From Mycobacterium sp. Marseille-P9652 (GTDB lineage Bacteria > Actinomycetota > Actinomycetes > Mycobacteriales > Mycobacteriaceae): a stretch of DNA of 64,000 nucleotides. Position numbers and translations under genes: made by a program. This document shows, piece after piece, positions 53,592-63,663 of the stretch. The notes under the pieces are model-generated. The model did no database searches and was not told the DNA's origin. It worked only from the letters and a program-made list of their open reading frames with translations. The first letter of the stretch is position 1; each line of letters starts with the position of its first letter. The stretch spans positions 1 through 64,000 of the forward strand of contig NZ_CACRUY010000029.1 of the NCBI RefSeq assembly GCF_902652685.1, read 5' to 3'.

Positions 53592-54509
53592 GTGGCTGCC
53601 GCCGATCCGCCGCGCGTCTGGGAGTTCGTCGAGGCGCCCGCGTGGAGCGCTCCCGGGGTCGCCTCGATGGTCGGATACCGCGCCCTGCAGGAACCGGGCG
53701 CCATGCACCGGGGCATGCCGTCGGCCAGGCTGACGTTCATCATCAGCGCCGACGAGGGCGTGCGCGCCGCCGCCAGCCCGCAGGAGGCGGCGACGGCCCG
53801 ACCCAACCCGCTGCTGCTCGGCGCGCTGCAGGTCTCCGCCGCCCATGTGCGCCAGGAGCGTGGTCAGGCCGGCGTGCAATTGGCGGTTCACCCCCTCGCC
53901 GCGCGGGCGCTCTTCGGGGCGCCGAGCGCCGAGTTCGCTCAGGCGGGCTTCGACGCCACCGGTGTGCTGGGCCGCCACGCCCTGGACGTGCACGAGCGCG
54001 TGGCCGACGCCGGGGACTGGCGGGCCGCCTTCGAAATCATCACCGCGTACCTCGTCGACGCGCGACGACGACGCGACCGCGCGACGGTGCGCCCCGAGCT
54101 CGCCCACGCCTGGCACCTCCTCGAACGCAGCCGGGGCCGGGCGTCGGTGGGCGCGGTCGCGGGACGCGTCGGCCTGAGCGCGCGGCAGTTGACGACGCTG
54201 TTCCGGCGCGAGGTCGGCCAATCGCCCAAGACCGTCGCGATGCTGATGCGCTTCGAGCATGCGACCGCTCGGATCGCCGATGGGGTGCGCCGCACTGGGC
54301 GGGTGGACCTGGCGGCCGTCGCGGCCGCGGCGGGATACAGCGACCAGGCGCACCTCACGCGGGAATTCGTCCGGTTCGCGGGCACGTCGCCGCGGCGCTG
54401 GCTGGCCGAGGAGTTCCGAAACATTCAAGACGGCGGTCACGCGTTCGGGTCAGACTGCGACCATGACTGGTTCCAATCCGACCGTGTGGCTGACGTTGCA
54501 AGCCCATGA
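53592..54509 (+). CDS. AraC-family transcriptional regulator
   Basis: This 305-aa protein has an N-terminal sensing domain of ~185 residues (SARLTFIISADEGV, LGALQVSAAHVRQERGQAGVQL, ARALFGAPSAEFA). A C-terminal double helix-turn-helix follows (SVGAVAGRVGLSARQLTTLFRREVG and LAAVAAAAGYSDQAHLTREF, ending FAGTSPRRWL), the AraC signature. The GTG at 53592 is inferred. Its last 47 bases overlap the following glyoxalase-fold gene, which it probably regulates. These three genes are absent at this place in H37Rv and look like an insertion beside tRNA-Ala. Confidence 0.88.
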   Translation: MAAADPPRVWEFVEAPAWSAPGVASMVGYRALQEPGAMHRGMPSARLTFIISADEGVRAAASPQEAATARPNPLLLGALQVSAAHVRQERGQAGVQLAVHPLAARALFGAPSAEFAQAGFDATGVLGRHALDVHERVADAGDWRAAFEIITAYLVDARRRRDRATVRPELAHAWHLLERSRGRASVGAVAGRVGLSARQLTTLFRREVGQSPKTVAMLMRFEHATARIADGVRRTGRVDLAAVAAAAGYSDQAHLTREFVRFAGTSPRRWLAEEFRNIQDGGHAFGSDCDHDWFQSDRVADVASP

Positions 54510-54864
54510 TGCGCCCGCGCTGATCGACTACTACGTGCACACCTTCGGTTTCGTGCTGGCCGCGCGCTACGGCGCCGGGGACGCCGTCGACCATGCGCAG
54601 CTGAACTGGCCGGAGGGCAGCGGCGGCGTGATGGTCGGCAGCCACAAACCCGGCGCGCAATGGTGCCGCGAACCCGGCACGGCCGCCGCCTACGTGGTGG
54701 TGGAAGATCCCGACGCCCTGTACCGGCGCGTCCGGGAGCGCGACGCTGAGGTCGTCCGACCCATGTCCGAAACGGACTACGGCGCAAGGGAATTCGCGGT
54801 GCGCGACCCGGAGGGTAACTTGTGGTCGTTCGGTGACTACCGCGGCGAGAAACTGCCGGCCTGA
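54463..54864 (+). CDS. Glyoxalase/VOC-fold protein 1
   Basis: This 133-aa single VOC domain protein is of the type often paired with AraC regulators. It starts TVWLTLQAHDAPALIDYYVHTFGF and ends ETDYGAREFAVRDPEGNLWSFGDY, the usual closing motif with its Glu metal ligand. The ATG at 54463 lies within the end of the AraC gene and matches the family start. Substrate unknown; VOC proteins include isomerases, dioxygenases and antibiotic-binding proteins. It lies 3 bp before the second VOC gene. Confidence 0.85.
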   Translation: MTGSNPTVWLTLQAHDAPALIDYYVHTFGFVLAARYGAGDAVDHAQLNWPEGSGGVMVGSHKPGAQWCREPGTAAAYVVVEDPDALYRRVRERDAEVVRPMSETDYGAREFAVRDPEGNLWSFGDYRGEKLPA

Positions 54865-54867
54865 GCC

Positions 54868-55221
54868 ATGCGCGTAACCCGCATCACGCCCAACCTTCGC
54901 GCCCGCGACATCGCGGCGGCCATGGGCTTTTATACCGGCTACCTCGGGCTGCACGACGAGGAGTTCAACCTCGGGTGGGTGGCGCGGTACACCTCTCCCG
55001 ACACCGGGGCGCACGTCCAGCTGGTGACGCGCGATGCGACCGCGCCCGAAGACTCGGTGGTCTCCATCCACACCGACGACGTCGACGGCGCGTACTCAGA
55101 GGCGCGGGAACGCGGCTACGAGATCGTGCACCCCATCACCACCGAACCGTGGGGCGTGCGCCGCTTCTTCGTGCGGGCGCCGGACGGCAATGTCCTGAAC
55201 ATCGTCGGCCACCCGGACTGA
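54868..55221 (+). CDS. Glyoxalase/VOC-fold protein 2
   Basis: This 117-aa second VOC protein opens [20 protein letters not shown], then [17 protein letters not shown], and closes [23 protein letters not shown]. It is only distantly related to the neighbour, so it is not a recent duplication. It probably acts with the first VOC protein under the AraC regulator. It is convergent with the Rv0008c-type gene, 7 bp away. The substrate cannot be told from sequence. Confidence 0.87.
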   Translation: MRVTRITPNLRARDIAAAMGFYTGYLGLHDEEFNLGWVARYTSPDTGAHVQLVTRDATAPEDSVVSIHTDDVDGAYSEARERGYEIVHPITTEPWGVRRFFVRAPDGNVLNIVGHPD

Positions 55222-55228
55222 GGCGCAG

Positions 55229-55663
55229 TCACGGACGCGGTTGCACGTCGACGCTCGGCGGTCGCGGCGACTGCTCCTCACGTTCGGGCCGCATGGAGCG
55301 CCGGACGATGCTGAACGCGACGGCGCCACCGCCCAGCACGACCACCGCGGCCCCCGCGATCAACCACGGGCGCCTGCTGCGCCGCCGCGAACGGCGGGCG
55401 TCCTGCAAGGCCTGTGGCAGCCCGGCGACGACATCTTGGGCTGCGGCCAACTCCTCGACCAGAGCTTCCTGCGCGGCGGCGATCTCGCGGGCCAGGCGGC
55501 CGTCGGCGTAGCGGCGGCGCAATTCCGCGGTGGTCGACTGCGCGGACTGGACCCCGAGGCCTACCACCCCGCGGGTGACGTCGACCGGTCCCACCGCCGA
55601 GTACGTCAGTCCGCGGGCCAGTCGCTGTCGAGGGGTCAGCCGGGATTCCGTTTTCGCGCTCAT
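55229..55663 (-). CDS. Small membrane protein (Rv0008c type)
   Basis: This 144-aa protein has a basic conserved N-terminus ([20 protein letters not shown], then [19 protein letters not shown]). An amphipathic helix or coiled coil ([21 protein letters not shown]) and one membrane helix ([19 protein letters not shown]) follow. The tail is Pro-rich. The ATG at 55663 gives the length of Rv0008c, here shifted away from tRNA-Ala by the AraC-VOC insertion. It is divergent from ppiA. The fatty, anionic-helix layout suggests a role at the inner face of the membrane; function unknown. Confidence 0.85.
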   Translation of the reverse strand: MSAKTESRLTPRQRLARGLTYSAVGPVDVTRGVVGLGVQSAQSTTAELRRRYADGRLAREIAAAQEALVEELAAAQDVVAGLPQALQDARRSRRRSRRPWLIAGAAVVVLGGGAVAFSIVRRSMRPEREEQSPRPPSVDVQPRP

Positions 55664-55768
55664 CTGCCGCCTTTCTGGTCCGCTCGTCGGTGCCTCATCA
55701 TTGCACTTGCGTCGGTTAGGGACCCCGCCCCGGCCCGGGCGGACCCGGTGCAGACGGCCCCGCGTGTG

Positions 55769-56317
55769 GTGGCAGACTTGCCTGTCGTGACCAACAGCCC
55801 CCATCAGACCGCCACCGCCACCCTGCACACCAACCGCGGCGACATCAAGGTCGCCCTGTTCGGAAACCACGCGCCCAAGACTGTCGCCAATTTCGTTGGC
55901 CTGGCGCAAGGTACGAAGGAGTATTCGACGCAGAACGCCTCGGGTGGCTCCTCCGGCCCGTTCTACGACGGCGCCGTGTTCCACCGGGTGATCGAGGGAT
56001 TCATGATCCAGGGCGGCGACCCGACCGGCACCGGACGCGGCGGCCCCGGCTACAAGTTCGCCGACGAGTTCCACCCGGAGCTGCAGTTCGACAAGCCCTA
56101 CCTGCTGGCCATGGCGAACGCCGGCCCGGGCACCAACGGCTCGCAGTTCTTCATCACCGTCGGCAAGACCCCGCACCTGAACCGGCGCCACACGATCTTC
56201 GGTGAGGTGACGGACCCCGAGTCACAGAAGGTGGTGGACGCCATCGCCACGACTGCCACCGACGGCAACGACCGGCCCACAGAGCCGGTCGTCATCGAGT
56301 CGATCACGATCACCTGA
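55769..56317 (+). CDS. ppiA: Cytosolic cyclophilin-type peptidyl-prolyl isomerase PpiA
   Basis: This 182-aa cyclophilin catalyses cis-trans isomerisation of X-Pro bonds. Active-site features are [19 protein letters not shown] (catalytic Arg), [11 protein letters not shown] and the [11 protein letters not shown] segment replacing the usual Trp-containing LDGKH loop. No signal peptide is present. The GTG at 55769 gives the same length as Rv0009; a GTG six codons later is also possible. Longer upstream frames run through the divergent gene. Confidence 0.95.
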   Translation: MADLPVVTNSPHQTATATLHTNRGDIKVALFGNHAPKTVANFVGLAQGTKEYSTQNASGGSSGPFYDGAVFHRVIEGFMIQGGDPTGTGRGGPGYKFADEFHPELQFDKPYLLAMANAGPGTNGSQFFITVGKTPHLNRRHTIFGEVTDPESQKVVDAIATTATDGNDRPTEPVVIESITIT

Positions 56318-56327
56318 CCGGCCCCGT

Positions 56328-56753
56328 TCACCGCCGGTTGCGACCCGCGTAACCGGCGGCCGTCAGCGCGTCGAGCACCTTCAACGGGTCGGTCCCGAGG
56401 TCCCACCGCGAGAACAGGACCAGTCCCCCGCCGACGGTCTCCACCTCGAGCAATCGGACGGTGCGCCCGTAACGGCGGAACTCGGTGATCCTGATGATCT
56501 TGATGTCGGACTGCCGCAATACCTGCGTTCGGAACCAGCCCCGGATGGCAAGCCCCTCGGGCGTAATTGCCAGCTTCGGGCGCGCGCGCCACGTGCCGCC
56601 CGCAAACAAAAGCAATCCTAAGGCGGCTATCCCAGCCATCACGCGGCCCGGGGGGTCTGTGACCACGGTCACAGAGGCGATAGCCATTGCGACGCCGGCG
56701 ACGCCACAACCTGCGACTCCCGCGGCGGGCGCCGCCCATTGGGTTTGCTGCAT
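56328..56753 (-). CDS. PH-domain membrane protein (Rv0010c type, CFP-6-like)
   Basis: This 141-aa protein has two hydrophobic segments at the N-terminus (GVAGCGVAGVAMAIASVTVV and VMAGIAALGLLLFAG). A bacterial PH-like domain follows (LAITPEGLAIRGWFRTQVL to LDALTAAGYAGRNRR). The ATG at 56753 matches the length of Rv0010c; an upstream GTG or ATG would add eight residues. It is convergent with ppiA. DnaA-box-like sequences lie in the gap just upstream of it. Function unknown. Confidence 0.88.
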   Translation of the reverse strand: MQQTQWAAPAAGVAGCGVAGVAMAIASVTVVTDPPGRVMAGIAALGLLLFAGGTWRARPKLAITPEGLAIRGWFRTQVLRQSDIKIIRITEFRRYGRTVRLLEVETVGGGLVLFSRWDLGTDPLKVLDALTAAGYAGRNRR

Positions 56754-56788
56754 GTGGAAGCTACCCCCCTCCACCATTGCCGATGCGG

Positions 56789-56820
56789 TTATCCACAGGC
56801 GCTATCAACAGTGGGGATAA
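56789..56820. promoter_or_regulatory. Pair of inverted DnaA-box-like sequences
   Basis: TTATCCACA (56789-56797) is identical to the strongest E. coli DnaA box. Fourteen bp further the complement of TTATCCCCA occupies 56812-56820. They lie upstream of the Rv0010c-type gene, between it and crgA, ~14 kb from oriC. Whether DnaA binds is unknown. Confidence 0.45.
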
Positions 56821-56908
56821 ATAACACGCGTGTGATTGGGTGGCGCGAAGGTTGCTGAGCCAGTTAAAGATTGACGCCGAAATGAATTCAACATCGCTGC
56901 GGCGGCGG

Positions 56909-57190
56909 TCAGTGCCAGCGCATCGTCAGCAACAACCCGGTGATCATGAAAGCGAACGCGATGGCGTAGTTCCACGGACCGAGTTGCGCCATCCAATTGA
57001 GCGCGGTCGGGGCCTGACTTCCCACGGCCGCCAACTGGAAAACCATCAGCCAGACGAGCCCGATCAGCATCAGACCGACGAAGAGCGCGACGAACCACAC
57101 GCTCGACGGCCCCACCTTCACCTTCACAGGTGTGCGGCTCACCGCGCCGACGGCGAAGTCGTTCTTCTTGCGGACCTTGGACTTGGGCAT
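56909..57190 (-). CDS. crgA: Cell division protein CrgA
   Basis: This 93-aa protein has a conserved cytoplasmic N-terminus ([20 protein letters not shown]) and two membrane helices ([21 protein letters not shown] and [16 protein letters not shown]). They are linked by the conserved loop [15 protein letters not shown]. CrgA recruits and stabilises FtsZ, FtsQ, FtsI and PbpA at the mycobacterial septum. The ATG at 57190 gives the H37Rv length (Rv0011c). The partner genes pbpA, rodA, pknA and pknB lie a few kb away. Confidence 0.96.
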   Translation of the reverse strand: MPKSKVRKKNDFAVGAVSRTPVKVKVGPSSVWFVALFVGLMLIGLVWLMVFQLAAVGSQAPTALNWMAQLGPWNYAIAFAFMITGLLLTMRWH

Positions 57191-57286
57191 GATCACCTCG
57201 GGGGTTATCTCGGGCCCGCCTGAACAACACGCTCGGCGGGCCGGGATGCAACGATGACGACGGCGGCTACACGCAATAGCCTGGCT

Positions 57287-58084
57287 ATGAGATTAACCCA
57301 CCTGGCCGGATGGCCAGGAAATGGAGAGCCGATGAGTGATGAGCGCGGGGCGCGGCGCTCACCCTGGCGCTTCGGTGTGCCGTTGGTCTGCCTGCTCGCG
57401 GGGTTGCTGCTGGCGGCCACACACGGGGTGTCCGGCGGGACGGAGATCCGGCGCAGCGACGCGCCACGCCTGGTCGATCTGGTGCGCGAGGCCCAGGCTT
57501 CGGTCAACCGCCTGAGCGCCCGCCGTGAGGAGCTCTCCAACAAGATCGACTCGATGCACGGCCGCAACCCGGACACCGCGCTGGCCGCCATGCTGCGCCG
57601 CTCGGCCGAGCTGGCCGCCGAGGCCGACATGGATCCCGTGCACGGTCCCGGCCTTGTCGTCACCCTCCAGGACGCTCAGCGCGACGCCAACGGCCGCTTC
57701 CCGCGCGATGCGTCCCCCGACGATCTGGTGGTGCACCAACAGGACATCCAGGCCGTCCTCAACGCCCTGTGGAGCGCCGGCGCCGAGGCGATCCAGATGC
57801 AGGACCAGCGCATCATCGCCACCTCGGTGCCGCGCTGCGTCGGCAACACGCTGTTGCTGAACGGCCGGACCTACAGCCCGCCGTACACGATCACCGCGAT
57901 CGGCAACGCCGGCGCCATGCAGGCCGCCCTGGCCGCCGCCCCGCTGGTCACCCTCTACAAGCAGTACGTGGTGCGGTTCGGCCTCGGGTATTCCGAAGAG
58001 GTCAGGCCCGACGTCCAGGTCGCCGGCCACACCGAACCGGTGCGCCTGCACTACGCGCAGCCGGCCGGCCCCGTCGGGTACTGA
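57287..58084 (+). CDS. DUF881 membrane-anchored protein (Rv0012 type)
   Basis: This protein of about 265 aa has one N-terminal anchor helix ([19 protein letters not shown]) and a coiled-coil stretch ([20 protein letters not shown]). An extracytoplasmic DUF881 domain follows ([68 protein letters not shown]). The ATG at 57287 (MRLTH) aligns with Rv0012. The family is conserved beside division genes in Actinobacteria and Firmicutes, suggesting a role at the septum. No enzymatic motif is visible. Confidence 0.9.
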   Translation: MRLTHLAGWPGNGEPMSDERGARRSPWRFGVPLVCLLAGLLLAATHGVSGGTEIRRSDAPRLVDLVREAQASVNRLSARREELSNKIDSMHGRNPDTALAAMLRRSAELAAEADMDPVHGPGLVVTLQDAQRDANGRFPRDASPDDLVVHQQDIQAVLNALWSAGAEAIQMQDQRIIATSVPRCVGNTLLLNGRTYSPPYTITAIGNAGAMQAALAAAPLVTLYKQYVVRFGLGYSEEVRPDVQVAGHTEPVRLHYAQPAGPVGY

Positions 58085-58123
58085 CCCGGATCACGCCACC
58101 GGCGCGGACGGTACCCTGGCACG

Positions 58124-58990
58124 ATGCGGATCCTGGTCGTCGACAACTACGACAGCTTCGTGTTCAACCTGGTGCAGTACCTGGGCCAGCTCGGCGTCGA
58201 GGCCGACGTCTGGCGCAACGACGACCCCCGGCTCTCCGACGAAACCGCGGTCGCGGGTCAGTTCGCCGGCGTGTTGCTCAGCCCCGGGCCGGGGACGCCG
58301 GAACGCGCGGGCGCGTCGATCGGGCTGGTTCGCGCGTGCGCCGCCGAGCGCACCCCGCTGCTGGGCGTCTGCCTCGGACACCAGGCCATCGGCGTCGCGT
58401 TCGGCGCCACCGTCGACCGCGCGCCCGAACTCCTGCACGGCAAGACCAGCAGCGTGTTCCACACGAACGCCGGTGTGCTGCAAGGGCTTCCGGATCCCTT
58501 CACGGCCACCCGCTACCATTCGCTGACGATCCTGCCGGAGTCGCTGCCCGCGTCGCTGGAAGTGACGGCCCGCACGCGCAGCGGTGTGATCATGGCCGTG
58601 CGGCACACCGAACTGCCCATCCACGGCGTCCAGTTCCATCCCGAGTCGATCCTCACCGAGGGCGGACACCGCATGCTGGGCAACTGGCTCACGTACTGCG
58701 GGTGGGCCCGGGACGACACCCTGATCCGCCGGCTCGAGAACGACGTCCGCGCGGCGGTGCGGCCGTACTTTCCCGCGGACAGCGGCGATCGCGAGGGCGG
58801 CGAAGCCGGGCGAGGCGGGTCGCCGCGATCAGCGTTCGGCGATCGCGAGGGCGGCGAAGCCGGGCGAGGGGGACCCCGCGGAGCTGGGGACGGGTCGCCG
58901 CGATCAGCGTTCGGCGATCGCGACGGCGGCGAAGCCGGGCGAGGCGGGTCGCCGCAAGGACTGGCGACTACTGACCGAACTTCAGCGTGA
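58124..58990 (+). CDS. trpG: Glutamine amidotransferase TrpG/PabA with repeat-expanded tail
   Basis: This 288-aa class I glutamine amidotransferase supplies ammonia for anthranilate or p-aminobenzoate synthesis. The oxyanion segment is LLSPGPGTPERAG, the nucleophile Cys lies in LLGVCLGHQAIG (about residue 85), and the His-Glu pair in GVQFHPESILTE. The core ends near residue 220. The remaining ~65 residues are three imperfect copies of GDREGGEAGRGGSPRSAF produced by a DNA repeat, absent from the 232-aa H37Rv protein (Rv0013) as I recall. Its end overlaps the convergent pknB end by 23 bp. Confidence 0.93.
   Translation: MRILVVDNYDSFVFNLVQYLGQLGVEADVWRNDDPRLSDETAVAGQFAGVLLSPGPGTPERAGASIGLVRACAAERTPLLGVCLGHQAIGVAFGATVDRAPELLHGKTSSVFHTNAGVLQGLPDPFTATRYHSLTILPESLPASLEVTARTRSGVIMAVRHTELPIHGVQFHPESILTEGGHRMLGNWLTYCGWARDDTLIRRLENDVRAAVRPYFPADSGDREGGEAGRGGSPRSAFGDREGGEAGRGGPRGAGDGSPRSAFGDRDGGEAGRGGSPQGLATTDRTSA
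58784..58959. repeat. Three-copy direct repeat with inner inverted ends
   Basis: Copies start at 58784, 58838 and 58913. The first is 54 bp, the second carries a ~21-bp extra block, and the third is truncated. Within copy one a unit of about 44 bp is bounded by GATCGCG (58787-58793) and its complement CGCGATC (58824-58830), so it could form a long hairpin. The unit looks like a dispersed mycobacterial palindromic repeat that became part of trpG. Confidence 0.75.
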
Positions 58991-60845
58991 TGATGCCGTC
59001 GCGGTTCACCCCGGTGCCGGCGGGCGGATTCTGATACACGACCCGGTGGGAGTTGGGACCACCGGCGTCGACGTCGGGACCCTTGTCCAGGACACCCGTC
59101 CACCCCAGGGCGCGTAGCCGCGGTTCGGCGTCCGTCCAGAACATGCCCGTGACGTCCGGCATCACGAACTGGTTGCCCTTGGACACCTGGATCTCGATCA
59201 CCGAGTCCACCGGAACCGTCTGTCCCTTGGGCGGATTCGTGCCGATCACCTCACCGGCCGGCCGGGTGCTGTCCACCGGGGTCTGGCTGAACTTGCTGAA
59301 GCCGTAGACGTTCAGGTTCTTCTCCGCCACGTCGACGCTCTGCCCCCCGACGTCGGGCACCTGCTTGGTCTCAGGGCCCGAGCCGACGATGACGGTGATC
59401 ACGTTGGTGATCGCCGAGGTCTGGTTGGCCGGCGGGTTGGTGCCGATCACCTTGCCCAGCAGCTCCGGGGTGGACGGCGACGTCGTCTGCTTGAACTTGC
59501 TGAACCCTGCCGCCTTGAGCTTGCTGACCGCGTCGCTGTAGCTCAGTGACGACACGTCGGGCACCTCGCGCTGCTCGGGCCCGGTGGAGACGTTGATGGT
59601 GATCTCGTCGCCCGCCGACACCGAGGAGTTGGCGGCCGGGTCGGTGCTGATGACGTGGTCGGGCGGGATGGTGGAGTCGGGCTTCTGCAGCGTGCGGGTC
59701 TTGAAGCCGCGGTTCTGCAGGGCGGCGATCGCGTCGGCGGACACCTGGCCCCGCATGTCTGGCACCTGGACGTCGCGGGTGGTGCCCCCGAAAGTGTTGA
59801 AGGCGATGACCACCGCGATCGTCAGGACCGTCAGCACGGCGACGACGCCGACCCAACGGCCGACCGAGCCACCCGGGCGACCGCCGTCGTCGACGTCGAG
59901 CGGCTGGCGCGGCAGCGGGTCGGTGCGCGGGCCGCCGTGGCCCCCTCCCGACGACAGAAGCGAGGTGCGTTCGGCGGCGGTGAGCACCTTGGGCGCCTCG
60001 GGCGGCTCGCCGTTGTGCACCCGCACCAGGTCGGCCCGCATCTCCGCCGCGGTCTGGTAACGGTTGTCCGGGTTCTTGGCCAGCGCCTTGAGCACGACGG
60101 CGTCGAGGTCGGCGGAGATTCCCTGGTGCCGCTGCGACGGCGGCACCGGGTCCTCGCGGACGTGCTGGTAGGCCACCGCCACCGGGGAGTCACCCGTGAA
60201 AGGCGGCTCCCCCGTGAGGATTTCGTAGAGCACGCAGCCCAGCGAATAGACGTCGGACCGGGCGTCGACGGTGTCGCCGCGGGCCTGCTCCGGGGACAGG
60301 TACTGGGCGGTGCCGATCACGGCGGCGGTTTGGGTGACGCTGTTGCCGCTGTCGGCGATCGCGCGGGCGATGCCGAAGTCCATCACCTTGACCGCGTTGG
60401 TGCTGCTGATCATGATGTTCGCCGGCTTGACGTCGCGGTGGATGATGCCGTTCTGATGGCTGAAGTTCAGCGCCTGGCAGGCGTCGGCGATGATCTCGAT
60501 GGCGCGCCGGGGCGGCATCGGGCCGTCGGTGTGGACGATGTCGCGCAGGGTGACACCGTCGACGTACTCCATGACGATGTAGGGCAGTGGACCGGCGGGG
60601 GTCTCCGCCTCGCCGGTGTCGTACACCGCCACGATCGACGGATGGTTGAGCGCGGCGGCGTTTTGTGCCTCGCGGCGGAACCTCAGGTAGAAACTGGGGT
60701 CGCGGGCCAGGTCGGCGCGCAGCACCTTGACCGCGACGTCGCGGTGCAACCGGACGTCACGGGCCAGATGAACCTCGGACATACCCCCGAAACCGAGGAT
60801 CTCGCCCAGTTCATATCGGTCGGACAGGTGTTGAGGGGTGGTCAT
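58968..60845 (-). CDS. pknB: Serine/threonine protein kinase PknB
   Basis: This 625-aa receptor kinase controls peptidoglycan synthesis and growth. The kinase domain (~11-275) has the glycine loop [11 protein letters not shown], Lys40 in VAVKVLR, catalytic [13 protein letters not shown] in VMDFGIARA and activation-loop threonines in [14 protein letters not shown] Pro-rich juxtamembrane part leads to one membrane helix (~334-352, [19 protein letters not shown]). Four extracellular PASTA domains that sense muropeptides and lipid II complete it. Known substrates include CwlM and MviN, both encoded in this window. It overlaps pknA by four bases. Matches Rv0014c. Confidence 0.97.
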   Translation of the reverse strand: MTTPQHLSDRYELGEILGFGGMSEVHLARDVRLHRDVAVKVLRADLARDPSFYLRFRREAQNAAALNHPSIVAVYDTGEAETPAGPLPYIVMEYVDGVTLRDIVHTDGPMPPRRAIEIIADACQALNFSHQNGIIHRDVKPANIMISSTNAVKVMDFGIARAIADSGNSVTQTAAVIGTAQYLSPEQARGDTVDARSDVYSLGCVLYEILTGEPPFTGDSPVAVAYQHVREDPVPPSQRHQGISADLDAVVLKALAKNPDNRYQTAAEMRADLVRVHNGEPPEAPKVLTAAERTSLLSSGGGHGGPRTDPLPRQPLDVDDGGRPGGSVGRWVGVVAVLTVLTIAVVIAFNTFGGTTRDVQVPDMRGQVSADAIAALQNRGFKTRTLQKPDSTIPPDHVISTDPAANSSVSAGDEITINVSTGPEQREVPDVSSLSYSDAVSKLKAAGFSKFKQTTSPSTPELLGKVIGTNPPANQTSAITNVITVIVGSGPETKQVPDVGGQSVDVAEKNLNVYGFSKFSQTPVDSTRPAGEVIGTNPPKGQTVPVDSVIEIQVSKGNQFVMPDVTGMFWTDAEPRLRALGWTGVLDKGPDVDAGGPNSHRVVYQNPPAGTGVNRDGIITLKFGQ

Positions 60846-62188
60846 TGCCGTGTTTCGTGTCGGGCCGGTGACGCGCCGGGTGTCATGGCGACGACCCGGC
60901 CCGCTGCGATTGCCCGGCTGCTTGTCGGACCGAGGAGGGGCGGTCCGCTCTGAAGTCCAGAATTACCCATCGGCCCGGCATCCGTCCAATTGAGACGCAG
61001 GCCCGGTCCGGCCCCGGTGGGGGTCGCGGGCGGCCGGCTCGCCGGCGGTCCCCCGGTGTCGGTGACCGTCGGCGCCGGCGGCTGCTGCTGGGTGTCCGCG
61101 CGCGAGTTCATCACGATCACCACCGCGATGATGATGGCCAGCGCCCCGAGCACGCCCGCAGCCCACAGCAGTGCGCGCTGGCCCGAGGAGAACGTACGCC
61201 GGGCCGGGGGCCGCGAACGCCCGGTGGACGGCCCCGAACGGCGGGCCGCCGCCGTGCGGGTGGGCGCGACGGCCGCCCTGGTCGCCGTGCTCGACGGGAT
61301 GGCGGCCGGCGACGCGCGGCCCGGGGGCGGCGACTGGCTGGGCCGCGGTGGCCGGCGTCCCGCGCGCACCGCGGCGACGGCGTCCGCGAACGGCCCACCG
61401 CTGCGGTAGCGCATCGCGGGGTTCTTGACCAGCGTGATCTCGATGAGCTCCCGCACGTTGGGGGGCAACTCGGCGGGCAGCGGTGGCGGTGGTTCCTTGA
61501 TGTGCTTCATCGCCACCGTCAGCGCCCCGTCGCCGGTGAACGGCCGCCTACCCGAAACCACCTCGTAGCCAACGACTCCCAGCGAATAGACGTCGCTGGC
61601 GGGGGTGGCCTCGTGGCCCAGGGCCTGTTCGGGGGCGATGTACTGGGCGGTGCCCATCACCATGCCGGTCTGGGTCACCGGCGCCGCGTCGACGGCCTTG
61701 GCGATGCCGAAGTCGGTGATCTTCACCTGGCCGGTGGGGGTGATCAGGATGTTGCCGGGCTTGACGTCGCGGTGCACCAGGCCGGCCGAGTGCGCGATCT
61801 GCAGGGCGCGGCCGGTCTGCTCGAGCATGTCCAGCGCGTGGCGCAGCGAGAGCCGCCCGGTGCGCTTGAGCACCGAGTTCAGCGGTTCCCCGTTGACCAG
61901 CTCCATCACCAGGTAGGCGGTGCGGCCCTCGCCATCCAACTGGCTCTCGCCGTAGTCGTGCACCTGTGCGATGCCCGGATGGTTGAGCATCGCGGTGGTG
62001 CGGGCCTCAGCGCGGAAGCGCTCGATGAACTCGGGGTCCTGCGAAAACTCCTGCTTGAGCACCTTGACCGCGACGCGCCGGCCCAGCCGGCTGTCCACGG
62101 CCTCCCACACCTGGCCCATGCCGCCAGTGGCGATCAGGCGCTGCAGGCGGTATCTGCCCGACAGCGTCACCCCAACTCGCGGGCTCAT
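60842..62188 (-). CDS. pknA: Serine/threonine protein kinase PknA
   Basis: This 448-aa transmembrane kinase regulates cell shape and division. The kinase domain (~10-275) has [41 protein letters not shown] and an activation loop [15 protein letters not shown] Pro/Arg-rich linker, one membrane helix ([21 protein letters not shown]) and a Pro-rich extracellular tail without PASTA domains follow. The tail is somewhat longer than in the ~431-aa H37Rv protein (Rv0015c). The ATG at 62188 overlaps the pbpA stop (ATGA); longer upstream frames lie inside pbpA. Confidence 0.96.
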   Translation of the reverse strand: MSPRVGVTLSGRYRLQRLIATGGMGQVWEAVDSRLGRRVAVKVLKQEFSQDPEFIERFRAEARTTAMLNHPGIAQVHDYGESQLDGEGRTAYLVMELVNGEPLNSVLKRTGRLSLRHALDMLEQTGRALQIAHSAGLVHRDVKPGNILITPTGQVKITDFGIAKAVDAAPVTQTGMVMGTAQYIAPEQALGHEATPASDVYSLGVVGYEVVSGRRPFTGDGALTVAMKHIKEPPPPLPAELPPNVRELIEITLVKNPAMRYRSGGPFADAVAAVRAGRRPPRPSQSPPPGRASPAAIPSSTATRAAVAPTRTAAARRSGPSTGRSRPPARRTFSSGQRALLWAAGVLGALAIIIAVVIVMNSRADTQQQPPAPTVTDTGGPPASRPPATPTGAGPGLRLNWTDAGPMGNSGLQSGPPLLGPTSSRAIAAGRVVAMTPGASPARHETRQ

Positions 62189-63663
62189 GGTCCCCCCTGT
62201 AGCGCGGCCTCGATCACGGCCCGTCCGATCGGAGCGGCGAGCGCACCCCCGGTCGCGGACAGGCGATCGCCGCCGTTTTCCACCAATACCGCAACGGCGA
62301 CTTTCGGCGTTTGTGCGGGCGCGAAGGCGATGTACCACGCGTGCGGCGGAGTGTTACGCGGATCGGTGCCATGCTCTGCGGTACCGGTCTTGGATGCAAT
62401 CTGCACGCCGGGAATGGCCCCTTTCTGCTGTGCGACTTTCTCGGCGCCGACCATCAGCTCTGTCAGCTTAGCGGCGACCTGCGGCGACACCGCGCGGCGC
62501 TGTTGATAGGGAGCCGTGGTGCCGATGTTCGCCAGGTCCGGCCCTCTCAGGCTATCGACCAGATAGGGCTGCATCGTCACGCCGCCGTTGGCGATGGTCG
62601 CGGCGATCTGGGCGTTCTGCAGCGGCGTCAGCGCGACGTCCTTCTGGCCGATGCTGGTCATGCCCAGCGCGGCGGCGTCGGGAATGAGCCCCACGGTGGA
62701 CTCCGCCACCTGTAGCGGGATGACGCCGGGCGTGCTGTCCAGGCCGAACGAGTGGGCCGTGTTGCGCAGCGCGTCGGCCCCGGTGAGCAGCCCGAGCTGC
62801 ACGAACGCGGTGTTACACGACAGGGCGAACGCCTGCTTGAGGGGCACGGTCGGCGCGTTGCCGCACGGCACGCCGCCGTAGTTCTCCAGGGTGGCGGTGC
62901 TGCCCGGCAGCGGGATGGACGCCGCGGCCGTCAGCTGCTGGGTGTCGCTGGCGCCCGACTGCAGCGCCGCAGCCGTGGTGATCACCTTGAACGTCGACCC
63001 CGGCGGATAGGTCTCGGAGATTGCCCGGTTGGTCATCGGGTTCTCCGGGTCATCCCGCAGCCGCTGCCACGCCTGCGCCTGCACCTCCGGGTCGTGCGAC
63101 GCCAGCAGGTTCGGGTCGAACGACGGCGACGACACCATCGCCAGGATCTTGCCCGTGGAGGGCTCGAGGGCCACGACGGCTCCCTTGCACGGCGTGCCGC
63201 CGCAGCCCTGCTGCATGGCGTCCCACCCGGCCTGCTGGACCCGCGGGTTGATCGTGGTGTCCACGTTGCCGCCCCGAGGGTCGCGACCGGTGAAGAAATC
63301 GGCCAGGCGGCGCCCGAACAGCCGCTCGTCGGAGCCGTTGAGCAGCGCGTCCTCGGCGCGTTCCAACCCCGTACTGGAATAGCGCAGCGAGTAGAAGCCG
63401 GTCACCGGGGCGTACACCGCCGGGTTGGGGTAGACCCGCAGGAAGCGGAACCGGTTGTCGGTGGCCACCGAGTAGGCCAATAGCTGGCCGCCCGCGACGA
63501 TCTGCCCGCGCTGGCGCGAGTACTCGTCGAGGAGCACGCGCTGGTTGCGCGGGTCGTTGCGCAGCGAGTCGGCGGCGAAGACCTGCGTCATCGTGGCGTT
63601 GAGCAGGAGGAGCACGATCAACGCCATCACGGTCACCGAGATCCGGCGGAGGGAGGCGTTCAT
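62185..63663 (-). CDS. pbpA: Class B penicillin-binding protein PbpA
   Basis: This 492-aa monofunctional transpeptidase has an N-terminal anchor ([22 protein letters not shown]), a dimerisation domain and a transpeptidase domain. The domain contains the SxxK motif STFK (in [12 protein letters not shown]), SCN and KTGTAEH. It crosslinks peptidoglycan at the septum with the SEDS partner RodA, is recruited by CrgA and is phosphorylated by PknB in M. tuberculosis. The ATG overlaps the rodA stop (ATGA). Matches Rv0016c. Confidence 0.97.
   Translation of the reverse strand: MNASLRRISVTVMALIVLLLLNATMTQVFAADSLRNDPRNQRVLLDEYSRQRGQIVAGGQLLAYSVATDNRFRFLRVYPNPAVYAPVTGFYSLRYSSTGLERAEDALLNGSDERLFGRRLADFFTGRDPRGGNVDTTINPRVQQAGWDAMQQGCGGTPCKGAVVALEPSTGKILAMVSSPSFDPNLLASHDPEVQAQAWQRLRDDPENPMTNRAISETYPPGSTFKVITTAAALQSGASDTQQLTAAASIPLPGSTATLENYGGVPCGNAPTVPLKQAFALSCNTAFVQLGLLTGADALRNTAHSFGLDSTPGVIPLQVAESTVGLIPDAAALGMTSIGQKDVALTPLQNAQIAATIANGGVTMQPYLVDSLRGPDLANIGTTAPYQQRRAVSPQVAAKLTELMVGAEKVAQQKGAIPGVQIASKTGTAEHGTDPRNTPPHAWYIAFAPAQTPKVAVAVLVENGGDRLSATGGALAAPIGRAVIEAALQGGP

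Noticed and set aside
58784-58959. CRISPR array
   Set aside because: Copies are few, adjacent, unequal and without unique spacers; a palindromic coding repeat explains them.
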